Assembly: GCF_030546805.1 (NCBI RefSeq)
Contig: NZ_JAUOPC010000001.1
Span: forward strand, 50,081 to 114,080
Length of the DNA stretch: 64,000 nucleotides
Direction: 5' to 3'
DNA from: Cyclobacterium sp. 1_MG-2023
GTDB lineage: Bacteria > Bacteroidota > Bacteroidia > Cytophagales > Cyclobacteriaceae
Part shown: one piece after another, positions 1 through 8,970 of the stretch
Numbering within the stretch: position 1 is the first letter of the stretch
Layout of the letters: each line of letters begins with the position of its first letter
Program-made: the position numbers and the translations under genes
The notes under the pieces: generated by a model
Seen by the model: only the letters and a program-made list of their open reading frames with translations
The model's database searches: none
Told to the model about the DNA's origin: nothing

Positions 1-1616
1 GCCAAAATACAAGCATTCTCATCCGTTAACAATACGGCATAGTTTCCGGGTGCTAATTGTTGCCTCGTAAAAACATCATCATTTGGACCAGGTGGTAGAA
101 CATCCAGATCATCTGTATTTGGTACATTTATATTGTCATAATTACCGGTATACCAAGCAATTGTATAACCCGGAACGCCACCTGAAGGATTGATGTTTAT
201 TTCCCCATCATTGGCCCCGTTACAACTGATGTTCTGGATGGTTTCAGAGAGTACCAAGGCATCCGGACCTTCCACAGTTATCCAAGGGGTAGATCTTTCA
301 CACGCTAGGGGATCGGCTCCTGCAATGTCAAATAACCTGCCACGGTCTGAAATCGTCGCATAATAATCTCCAGCAGGTAAGTTTTGAAGCTTACTTTCCA
401 TGCCAATGATTTCACCATCTTCAGTCACAAAAGTACTGATGTCACCTTCTACTTCTTCACTATTTTCGTTAAACCAGGTGACCCCGTATTTGATCCAGTC
501 TTCACGAGGATTTCCTGCAAAAGGCTGGGACCAACCGCCGCTAATAAGTAGGCTTATTTCTCCATTGGTATCGCCATAGCAGGCAAGATGTTCAACTGAT
601 TCAACCATTTCTAACGGATCCGGTATAACGATTGTAAAACTTTCACGGCCATTGCATTGAAACCGATCTTCGATTTCAAGGGTATAGGTTCCTACTTCTA
701 AATTTTGGACCTGAATTACAGCAAAGCCATCATCGTCTGATACCACATCAAAAGCGGTGGGTGTTTCATTTCCATCTTCATCTATAATCACAAAATTGTT
801 TACCGGAAGAGCGGCATTGAAAATAATAAATTCAACTACCCCGGTATCATCATCAGGGCATAAAAACCCTGCGAAGTTTAGTTCAAAATCCAATGAATAA
901 GCCTGACCAAGCGGACCGGCATTTCTATAATATTCTCTGCCCATATTGTCTATGGCCTCAATTTTATATTGGGCTTCTCGGTCCAATTCATTGTCTAAGC
1001 CAAAGGTAACAGACGCTGAACTTTGAAATGGTGCAGTATTGTCTACTGTTACAGTAGAAAGAATATTGTCTGACTCGCCTATTAGATTAAAGGTAAAGGG
1101 AAAAGATTCTTCATGCCTTTGATCCGGTTTATAGGCACTTACAGATAAAGTGATGGTACCTTGACAACTATTTTCAAAATAGGAAAGCGGTAAAATAGGG
1201 GGGATAACAAGTACTTTGAAAGGGTAAGTTTCGCTGACATCTACACCATCAGAGACCTGAATATTGACCGTTATCTCTTTCCCTTCAGCCTCCCAACTGT
1301 CATCATAAGTTACGTTCGGATCAATGGTTTGACCCGAAAATGAATATCCTGTACCGGAAAGGATTTCCAAATTCAAATTAGATTTATCACCTGAATAATC
1401 AATCGTAAGCATGTCAAGGGTAATTTCCAGGTCTCCATTATAAAGTACTTGGGTTTCCACTTGGTCAGAAATAGTAATGGGTGCAAATAGAGTGAATATC
1501 TCGCCTTTTGATTCAAAAATTTGATAGGTAAGTACTAAAGATAATACCAGTCCAGGAAGTAAGAGCTTGAAAGTACTTTTAAACTGCTTTGGTAAAATTT
1601 TTGTAAAAATATTCAA
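1..1616 (-). CDS. SprB-repeat giant surface protein, 5' part only
   Basis: This is the N-terminal part (about 538 codons) of a large exported protein whose 3' end lies outside the window. It aligns along its whole visible length with the N-terminus of the protein at 2879-8566, sharing blocks such as HEESFPFTF, GPLGQAYSLDFELNFAG and RFQCNGRESF, so the two genes are paralogues. After a hydrophobic N-terminal segment come beta-rich domains and then SprB-type repeats (CYGDTNGEISLLISGG, ISCNGANDGEI). By family it is expected to be a T9SS cargo adhesin on the cell surface, but its sorting domain is not visible. No ATG exists near the 5' end. The TTG at 1616 is the best available start and is uncertain. 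It follows a PorP/SprF gene on the same strand after 237 bases and is probably co-transcribed with it. Confidence 0.8.
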   Translation of the reverse strand, partial: MNIFTKILPKQFKSTFKLLLPGLVLSLVLTYQIFESKGEIFTLFAPITISDQVETQVLYNGDLEITLDMLTIDYSGDKSNLNLEILSGTGYSFSGQTIDPNVTYDDSWEAEGKEITVNIQVSDGVDVSETYPFKVLVIPPILPLSYFENSCQGTITLSVSAYKPDQRHEESFPFTFNLIGESDNILSTVTVDNTAPFQSSASVTFGLDNELDREAQYKIEAIDNMGREYYRNAGPLGQAYSLDFELNFAGFLCPDDDTGVVEFIIFNAALPVNNFVIIDEDGNETPTAFDVVSDDDGFAVIQVQNLEVGTYTLEIEDRFQCNGRESFTIVIPDPLEMVESVEHLACYGDTNGEISLLISGGWSQPFAGNPREDWIKYGVTWFNENSEEVEGDISTFVTEDGEIIGMESKLQNLPAGDYYATISDRGRLFDIAGADPLACERSTPWITVEGPDALVLSETIQNISCNGANDGEININPSGGVPGYTIAWYTGNYDNINVPNTDDLDVLPPGPNDDVFTRQQLAPGNYAVLLTDENACIL

Positions 1617-1853
1617 TATTAAAACGTTTGTTAAAAATTATACTTACTTAAAGCTGAACCCATATCAACAACTAAATTTAGAAAATACCTATTAAAAAAT
1701 TATGTTATTTTTAATTTAATAAAATTTTTTTAATGCCCTATAAACATAGTGGTTAGGGCATTTGTTAAAATGATCTTTTACGGATAACATCATAATCAAA
1801 ATAACTGGTAAAAAGTAATTCTTTCGGAATTACCCATCCAATTGAGGAGGCAT

Positions 1854-2882
1854 TCAATACCTTCTTCCGTTGCTGGTAGGACAGGGAAGAATTGTTTGCA
1901 TAAACTTTTTCCTTCTTAGATCTGTAAAATATATGGAGACTTCATGAGATACATGGGCCGGATTGCTAAACTTATTCAACATATAGTCATAACTATAGGC
2001 CATGGTGATACCACTCATTAAACTAAATCCCAATACTGCATTGATTGAGTTTTGATCCGGTAATTCATTGAATCGGGTTATATTCCTGAATCCTAAACCA
2101 CCAATAAAATTTTCAACTTGTATTTGGGGTATTACTTCTATTTGTTGAAAGGTACCTTGTCTCTTATAATTAAAAGAGACTGAAAACACCTTACGTACCT
2201 CTCCGGATTTAAACATTCTTCGGTCCAAATTTTTAACATAACCACCGTGAATATCCCATTTTATGGGGAGTTCATTTCCTATTCCATCTTCTAGAAAGCC
2301 TATATTGGGTCGAGATACATGACTACTACTTATCCCAAACCAAAAATCGGGTGCTTGTAATAAAGCACCAAATGCTAAATCGGGATACCATTTACTGTCT
2401 TCCCCCGGTAGCAGGTCGATGGTTGCCGAATTTACAGTCCTGTTTAAAAGGTCAATCTGATCGCCAAAGACCATTTCTTGTAAAGTCAAACTTCTATTGA
2501 CAATTCCCAATTGACCTCCAAACCTTAAGAAGCTTTCATTATTTAGCAATAATTTATAAGATAGGTATCCTGCAATATCAGTTGACCTGATCTTTAGCAA
2601 AGACTCAGAAAATTGAGATGCGGAAAAACCAAAACCAACATTGGTCTCATCTACAAAATTGTCGTAATAGATTCCTGAAGCCGTGAAATCATAACCTAAA
2701 CCGGGCCATTGTTTTCTATAATTGATGCCAACACGAGTAGTTTCCATGGCTCCTGCAAAAGCAGGACTAAGATTTAGTGGGGCTGCGTAAAACTGTGTAA
2801 ATTGAAAATCCTGTGCCAATAAATCCAAAGGATAGGATAAAAAGTAACTTACAAACAGCATTATAAATTTTAAATTTCTCAT
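1854..2882 (-). CDS. PorP/SprF family type IX secretion membrane protein
   Basis: A 342-residue outer-membrane beta-barrel protein of the PorP/SprF family. It has an N-terminal signal segment ending near residue 23 (LLAQ), then the family's characteristic start with FTQFYAAPLNLSPAFAG and INYRKQWPGL, and alternating amphipathic strands throughout. In this phylum PorP/SprF paralogues are usually encoded directly beside one giant T9SS cargo protein and help attach it to the surface; SprF with SprB is the known example. Here its ATG overlaps the stop of the 1895-residue upstream gene by four bases (2879-2882), which implies translational coupling and a dedicated partnership. A second large paralogue follows downstream at 1-1616. 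The family call is firm; the specific cargo is inferred. Confidence 0.92.
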   Translation of the reverse strand: MRNLKFIMLFVSYFLSYPLDLLAQDFQFTQFYAAPLNLSPAFAGAMETTRVGINYRKQWPGLGYDFTASGIYYDNFVDETNVGFGFSASQFSESLLKIRSTDIAGYLSYKLLLNNESFLRFGGQLGIVNRSLTLQEMVFGDQIDLLNRTVNSATIDLLPGEDSKWYPDLAFGALLQAPDFWFGISSSHVSRPNIGFLEDGIGNELPIKWDIHGGYVKNLDRRMFKSGEVRKVFSVSFNYKRQGTFQQIEVIPQIQVENFIGGLGFRNITRFNELPDQNSINAVLGFSLMSGITMAYSYDYMLNKFSNPAHVSHEVSIYFTDLRRKKFMQTILPCPTSNGRRY

Positions 2883-5800
2883 TCCAAAAGCATGAAAGCA
2901 CCGTTGTTACTAAAATTTCTTCCGTCTGCGGTGGTGTAATTTAACTTATAAACATAATTACCCGGAGCGGCTTTTTGGCCACGGAAAGAACCGTCCCAGC
3001 CGGGATCTTTTATGTCCGTAGATTGGTATAAAATTTCTCCCCAAGTATTCATTATAATTAGCGATAAACTATTGATGTTTAGAAACTTTGGAAAGAAATA
3101 ATCATTGAGACCATCTCCGTTAGGACTAAATACATTAGGTGTTTCTAAGAAAAAGTCAGTGATTTTTATTGGAAAAGAAGTGCTGGTTTCACATCCCCAA
3201 ATATCAGTAGCAATTAAGGTGACTTGATAGGTTCCGGGTAGCTTGTATCGGTAGGTAGGAGAAGCTTCATATGAATTGTTTCCATCGCCAAAATCCCAAT
3301 AATATAAACCAATATTTCCATTGCTTTTGTTGGTAAATTGAACATCAAAGTTGACCAAGTTTTCACCGTAAAGTGGAAATGACTCAGATAAATATTCTCC
3401 TTTTACCAATATAACATTGTTCTGAACGGCAAAACTTTGAATTTGTACGCACCCCTTGCTATCGGTCACTGTCACCTGATAATTTCCGGGTGCATTGGCC
3501 TCCATTCGGTAGCCTTCTTCAAACACCTCTCCACTGCTCCATTGAATACTATAAGGAGCAACCCCACCTTCAATATGCAGTTTATTGATTTCCAAAATTT
3601 CTTTGGGTTCACATTGAGAACTTATTGTATTTGTCAAGCTAATGGTGAGTGGGTCAGGTCGATTTACTTTGAATGTTTGGCTTACAAAGCAGCCTGACTG
3701 ATCTATTATATCAACTGAGTAGGTACCATTGGTCAGATTGGAAACGGTAGGGCTGCTTGCTCCATTGCTCCATTTGTAGCTATAAGGAGCTCTGCCACCC
3801 GACACCTCAAGGGAAATCTCTCCACTTTGACCATTTAGGCAAGAGGAAGCATCCTCAACCTGACCTACTGCTACCAAAGGCTCAGGTGCTATCAGATTAA
3901 AAGTCCTCTCAATTGTACAATTGTTGGCATCTTTTAAATAGACCCTATATACTCCCGGACCAAGGTTATAAATTGACGATTGTTCCGGACCATGTTCCCA
4001 AATAGCCGTTACAGGGGCTTTACCCCCTTCAAGGTTAAGCAAAATGCTACCATCTTGAGCACCAAAGCAGGAAATTGGATTGACTATAGGATCTACCTTA
4101 AATACCGGAACTTCCTTTATGCTGGTTTCTTTAGAGATTATACAGCCGGCGGCATCTGTTACGGTGACTTGATATAATCCGGGACCAATTCCTTCAAATG
4201 AACTTTGATCTTCGCCGGTATTCCATTTGATTTGGTAGGGTTTGACCCCCCCGGTAATGTCAAGGGACAGGTTTGCATCATTGGCACCATAGCAGGATAC
4301 CTCCGTTTGCTCCATTGATACCTCCAAGGGAGCAGTAGGTTGAGTAATGCTAATTTCCGAGCTGCTGATTTGACAGCCGTTGGCATCAAGGACAGTAACT
4401 TGGTAAGTGCCTGAATATAGCCCTTCAGCATTGGGTGAATCTAAATCGAAGCCCACACCATCTTTAGTCCATCGGTATTGATAACTATCAGCTATCCCAC
4501 CGGAGACAATAAAAGATAGGCTGCCGGATGGCGCTCCATGGCAGAAGACATCCGTTTTCATATTCAGCCTGATGGATAGGGATTCAGGCTCATTTATAGA
4601 AAAACGTTCACTTATTTCACAACCATTTTCATCTTTCACATTTACCAGGTAATTTCCAGGTAAAAGGTCATTTACTGCTGTTGCATTGGAGGTAAAACCC
4701 TCCGGTCCTGACCAGTTAATATGGTAATTTCCACTTCCTCCAGAAATATTCAATGCTATTTGCCCATCATTGGCCCCGTTACAACTGATTTCAAAACCAT
4801 TATTGACTTTTACTGTGGGAGTAATCATCAATGGCTCCGGTTGCTTGATGCTTATCAAATCTGTTAGTGCTTCGCAGCCATTTTCATCAATAATGGTAAG
4901 ATGGTAATCTCCGGGAGTTAAATTTTCAATGGAAGGAGTAAAGGCTTTAAAATTACCCGGACCTGACCATTCAAATTTTAAATTACCGGAACCTCCGGAA
5001 GTTATTATGGTTATCCAAGCATCTGCTGCTTCATAACAACTTATATTATATCCATTAAATGAAGAAACTTCTACCTTATCGATGGTTAACCCGGCTTTAG
5101 GTTGGGTGATTTCTAGTTGGTCAATTTCTTTGAAACAGTTGTTGGCATCAATTACACTTATCTTATAAATGCCGGCAGCAAGGTTCCTGAAAAACCAATT
5201 CTGTTGTGTGGTTGGGGGAGATGTTTCTAATAGATCTCCATTATCATTTGATAATTCATACCTGTATGGTCCTGCAGAAGTCCGTGTTATGCTTGCAGCC
5301 AATACTCCTGTTTCTTGACCATAACAAGAAATATCAACCCTTTGGTCTGCTAACTCTTCGATTTCAAGTCCCTGAGGTTCTGTAAGCGTATAACTTTTAC
5401 TGATTTCGCAACCATTGATGTCAGTAACGGTGACTTGGTAATTGCCCGGCAAAATGTTTTTTAAGCTGTCAGCTTCTGAACTGAAGCTATTTGGGCCTTC
5501 CCATTTTATTTGATTGCTCCCGGTTCCTCCGGAAATATCCAAATAAATAAATCCTTCATTCCCTCCATTACAATGCACTCCAAATCCATTATAGTCAGAT
5601 ATTTCCTCTTCAACTACCAGTGGAAGTGGAGATTTGAGGTCAAAGTCTCTCTGCAGTGTACAGCCATTTTCATCTGTTATTAAGACATGATAGGTTCCTG
5701 CTTCCAGTCCTTCCAAATGGGGATAGTTTGAGGTAAAACCATTTGGTCCTGTCCAACTATAAGTTAGATTGCCTTGATTTCCGGAAATGTTGAAAGAAAT

Positions 5801-8566
5801 CGTCCCGTCTGAGCCTCCTGTACAGGTGATTTGATATCCATTAAAGTCTGACAATTGTAAATTGCTGATTTCTAGGCCTGTTTCAGGTTGCTCAACCAAA
5901 ATGTTTTCTATTTTTTTGATACAACCATTGGCATCTTCAACTGTTACCCAGTAAAGGTTTCCGGGTAGTTGGTCAAAGGTATGTTCCTCACTGTTGAAAT
6001 TGGGTATGGACAGGACTGCTTCTGCATTCCCCATTGTTCCTAATGTAAGGGTATATGGAGCCATTGAGGCTTGATCTATCAATAGGGTGAATGCCCCATT
6101 GTGCTCACCAAAACAGGTCACGGGAATCCTTAAATCTTCTGGTTCAGATAGGATCAATTCATTGGGTTCGGAAATCTTGTAAGTAGCTTGGATGGTTGCT
6201 CCATTATCATCAGTTAGTGTCAATGAATAAAAACCTGCAGATAGGTTTTCTAAGTTGCTCTCTGAGGAAGAAAAGTTGTCCGGACCGGACCAGCTATAGT
6301 TGTAATTTCCTGTTCCTCCTGCGGCGTTTGGTTTAATGCTACCGGTGGCAGCTCCATTACAACTAATCTGAAAACCATTTATTTCAGGAATGTTGGGTGT
6401 CAAAGTTAAGGGTTGTGGAGCTTCTAGGATTATGGAAGTTAATCGTGCGGTACAATTGTTATCATCCGTTACAATAAATGTATATTCTCCGGGGCTTAGA
6501 TTACTGATGTCTTTGGAATTTGCCTCAAAGCCATTCGGCCCATTCCATTCGTACTTATAATTGCCTTCTCCACCCACAATTTCAAGGGCAATGCTACCAT
6601 CATTTGCTCCCGGAAATGAAACCTGATATCCATTGTAATTTGATACGAGGGTATCTTGGATGAGTAAACCTGTTTCCGGTTCATCAATTATTATTCCTTC
6701 CAAAAAGAAATCACATCCTTGGTCATCTTCAATTCTAAAATCATAGCTTCCTGCTTTTAAGTTTTTAAAATAGAGGGTGTCTGAATCGACCTTGTTTATG
6801 GGACCTAATGACTTGAAAGAAGCTCCATTTCTATAAACCTCTATTGAAAATGGGGTGGGGGTGTTTTCGTATAATTGAATTGCTATGGTCCCTGCTTCTT
6901 CCCCAAAACACCTTACATCTTCCCTGAGATCACTTAATTCATTCAATGTTAGTGGTGTAGGTTCATTGATGGCGTAATTGTTTGCTACTATACATCCATT
7001 TTGATCTGTTATTAATACAGCGTATTCACCCGGGTCTAAGCCTTGTCTGGATAATTCGCCTTCCTCCGAATTGAGGGGAAAAGAGAGCAACTCTCCTGAT
7101 GTGGGTGAGTTTAGGTTTGCAAAATTTCCTTTAAACCATTCAATAATATATTCAGGAGAACCTCCTAAGGGGTTTATGCTAATACTTCCATTAGCCATAC
7201 CATTGCAAGATATATTTTCAATGGTTTCTGAAAGGGTGAATGGTTCAGGGCCCTCAACAGTTATCCAACCGGTTGTTTTTTCACAAACCAACGGGGCTGC
7301 ACCGGCGATTTCAAACAACCTTCCATTGTCTTGAATTTTGGCATAATAATCACCTGGTGGTAAGTTATAAATTTTGCTTTCCACCCCGATAATTGTACCT
7401 GCCAAACTTACAAATGAGTTGGCTACAGTTTTAACTTCGTTTTCCTCATTGTCAAACCATGTTATCTCATAATTGGCCCATTCATCACGGTGGCTTTTGG
7501 GAAAAGGAGACGACCAGCCCCCATTAATTAAGAGACTAATCTCTCCATCATTATTTCCAAAGCATGTTACATGTTTTACAGTTTCTTCAGCATCCATAGG
7601 TTCAGGGATGACAATTTCAAAGCTTTCTCTACCATTGCATTGAAACCGATCTTCTATTTCTATGGTATAAGCACCGGGTTCCAGATCTTGAGCCTGAATC
7701 ACTACAAAACCATCTGAATCTGACACTACTTCAAAATCTGTATGTTTTTCCTTTCCTTCACTGTCAATCACAATAAAGTTGTTTACTGGAAGGGTTGCAT
7801 TGAATATAATGAACTCAACCAGGCCTGTTTTGTCTTCAGGGCAAAGTAGACCGGCGAAATTCAATTCAAAATCCAAAGAATATGCCTGACCTAAGGGGCC
7901 TGAGTCTCTTAAATATTCCCTTCCCAAATTATCTATTGCATATATTTGGTATTCTATGTCTCGGTCAAGTTCATAATCTTGACCGAAAGTAGCAGTCGCT
8001 GAACTTTGAAAGGGGGCTGTATTATTTACCGTGACAACCTTCAGGGTATCCCCTAAATCATCAATTAGTTTAAAAGTAAAGGGGAATGATTCTTCATGTC
8101 TTTGGTTAGGTTTATAAGCACTCAAGGTAAGTGAAATAATACCTTTACAGCTGTTTTCAGAATAGGCCAAAGGCAATATTGGAGGGAAAACAAGGACCTT
8201 AAAAGGATATATCTGGCTTTGGTCTATACCGTCTGTAACTTGAATGTTGACAATAATCTCTTTGCCTTTTGCTTCCCAATCTTCGGTGTATTGAATTGCC
8301 GGGGAAATGGTTTGATTAGACAAAGAATATCCATTTCCTGCCAGTACTTCCAAGTGAAGTTTGGACATGTCACCGGAATAATTAATGGACAACATATCAA
8401 GGGTCAAGGTCAAGTCTCCATCGAACTTTACTTCAGCTTCAATTTGATCCTGAATGGTAATGGATGCAAATGGATTAATTAGTTCACCTTTAATTTTAAA
8501 AATTTGTACGCCAAAAATTAAAAATAAAATGACACCGGGAATAATATATTTACTATTTATTTTCAA
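2879..8566 (-). CDS. Giant SprB-repeat protein with T9SS type B sorting domain
   Basis: An 1895-residue exported surface protein. Visible order: hydrophobic N-terminal segment (about 8-24); beta-rich domains to about 330; about 16 SprB-like repeats from about 332 to 1690, each with a C-x-G-x(2)-x-G core, a GG turn and an aromatic-W-x-G strand; a PKD-like domain near 1740-1795 (FWDFGDGNNS); and a C-terminal gliding-motility-associated (CHU_C, type B) sorting domain from about 1809 (PNVFSPNGDGLND). Such proteins are secreted by T9SS and anchored at the cell surface as adhesins or motility-related filaments. The start codon is TTG at 8566; the frame is closed just upstream and holds no ATG. The central repeats show a three-unit higher-order period. 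It is translationally coupled to the PorP/SprF gene. Confidence 0.9.
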   Translation of the reverse strand: MKINSKYIIPGVILFLIFGVQIFKIKGELINPFASITIQDQIEAEVKFDGDLTLTLDMLSINYSGDMSKLHLEVLAGNGYSLSNQTISPAIQYTEDWEAKGKEIIVNIQVTDGIDQSQIYPFKVLVFPPILPLAYSENSCKGIISLTLSAYKPNQRHEESFPFTFKLIDDLGDTLKVVTVNNTAPFQSSATATFGQDYELDRDIEYQIYAIDNLGREYLRDSGPLGQAYSLDFELNFAGLLCPEDKTGLVEFIIFNATLPVNNFIVIDSEGKEKHTDFEVVSDSDGFVVIQAQDLEPGAYTIEIEDRFQCNGRESFEIVIPEPMDAEETVKHVTCFGNNDGEISLLINGGWSSPFPKSHRDEWANYEITWFDNEENEVKTVANSFVSLAGTIIGVESKIYNLPPGDYYAKIQDNGRLFEIAGAAPLVCEKTTGWITVEGPEPFTLSETIENISCNGMANGSISINPLGGSPEYIIEWFKGNFANLNSPTSGELLSFPLNSEEGELSRQGLDPGEYAVLITDQNGCIVANNYAINEPTPLTLNELSDLREDVRCFGEEAGTIAIQLYENTPTPFSIEVYRNGASFKSLGPINKVDSDTLYFKNLKAGSYDFRIEDDQGCDFFLEGIIIDEPETGLLIQDTLVSNYNGYQVSFPGANDGSIALEIVGGEGNYKYEWNGPNGFEANSKDISNLSPGEYTFIVTDDNNCTARLTSIILEAPQPLTLTPNIPEINGFQISCNGAATGSIKPNAAGGTGNYNYSWSGPDNFSSSESNLENLSAGFYSLTLTDDNGATIQATYKISEPNELILSEPEDLRIPVTCFGEHNGAFTLLIDQASMAPYTLTLGTMGNAEAVLSIPNFNSEEHTFDQLPGNLYWVTVEDANGCIKKIENILVEQPETGLEISNLQLSDFNGYQITCTGGSDGTISFNISGNQGNLTYSWTGPNGFTSNYPHLEGLEAGTYHVLITDENGCTLQRDFDLKSPLPLVVEEEISDYNGFGVHCNGGNEGFIYLDISGGTGSNQIKWEGPNSFSSEADSLKNILPGNYQVTVTDINGCEISKSYTLTEPQGLEIEELADQRVDISCYGQETGVLAASITRTSAGPYRYELSNDNGDLLETSPPTTQQNWFFRNLAAGIYKISVIDANNCFKEIDQLEITQPKAGLTIDKVEVSSFNGYNISCYEAADAWITIITSGGSGNLKFEWSGPGNFKAFTPSIENLTPGDYHLTIIDENGCEALTDLISIKQPEPLMITPTVKVNNGFEISCNGANDGQIALNISGGSGNYHINWSGPEGFTSNATAVNDLLPGNYLVNVKDENGCEISERFSINEPESLSIRLNMKTDVFCHGAPSGSLSFIVSGGIADSYQYRWTKDGVGFDLDSPNAEGLYSGTYQVTVLDANGCQISSSEISITQPTAPLEVSMEQTEVSCYGANDANLSLDITGGVKPYQIKWNTGEDQSSFEGIGPGLYQVTVTDAAGCIISKETSIKEVPVFKVDPIVNPISCFGAQDGSILLNLEGGKAPVTAIWEHGPEQSSIYNLGPGVYRVYLKDANNCTIERTFNLIAPEPLVAVGQVEDASSCLNGQSGEISLEVSGGRAPYSYKWSNGASSPTVSNLTNGTYSVDIIDQSGCFVSQTFKVNRPDPLTISLTNTISSQCEPKEILEINKLHIEGGVAPYSIQWSSGEVFEEGYRMEANAPGNYQVTVTDSKGCVQIQSFAVQNNVILVKGEYLSESFPLYGENLVNFDVQFTNKSNGNIGLYYWDFGDGNNSYEASPTYRYKLPGTYQVTLIATDIWGCETSTSFPIKITDFFLETPNVFSPNGDGLNDYFFPKFLNINSLSLIIMNTWGEILYQSTDIKDPGWDGSFRGQKAAPGNYVYKLNYTTADGRNFSNNGAFMLLE

Positions 8567-8970
8567 CTGTATTACCGAAGATTTTTATAAAAAATACAAT
8601 CATAAAAATGCCAAAATTTAAGAAAGTATAGCTTGGATTTTTTATCAATCCATATGTAAAAGTAGATAATACAAATTTAATAAGTAACTGAATGATAAAT
8701 TATTATGGATGTAAACTTAGAGGTTTGGACTTGTGAAAACCTAAAGAAAATGGTTGTTTATTTAGGAGATTCATTATTCCTATTTTCAATCTCTTTTTTG
8801 CCAGTATCAAATGAAGAAAGTGGGATAAAGAATTAAATTCATAAGGACCATATTTTTTTTTTATTTTCATTTGATTTATAACCTAATTGATCTGATTTTT
8901 TAATATTTTCGCTTCTATCCTTTTATTTTATGTCAATTGGAACTCACAATTCCAGAAATAACTATAACCC
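8567..8970. other. Divergent intergenic region
   Basis: This 404-base AT-rich spacer separates the leftward adhesin operon from the rightward GH2 operon, so it must hold promoters for both. Apart from the minus-strand TAAATTTG at 8672-8679, no clear element, hairpin or small ORF stands out. Confidence 0.5.
8672..8679 (-). promoter_or_regulatory. Possible -7 promoter element for the adhesin operon
   Basis: On the minus strand these bases read TAAATTTG, a perfect match to the Bacteroidota -7 element TAnnTTTG. They lie about 105 bases upstream of the TTG start at 8566. No clear TTTG -33 element sits at the usual spacing, so this is only a half-supported promoter. It would drive the giant-protein/PorP operon. 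Confidence 0.3.

Noticed and set aside
4159..4431. A 90-codon minus-strand ORF inside the giant adhesin gene
   Set aside because: It is a shadow frame in a repetitive coding region with clear protein sequence in the main frame.
2879..8566. Regularly spaced repeats that might look like a CRISPR array
   Set aside because: The repeats are long, diverged and translate as SprB domains in one open frame; there are no short identical repeats with unique spacers.
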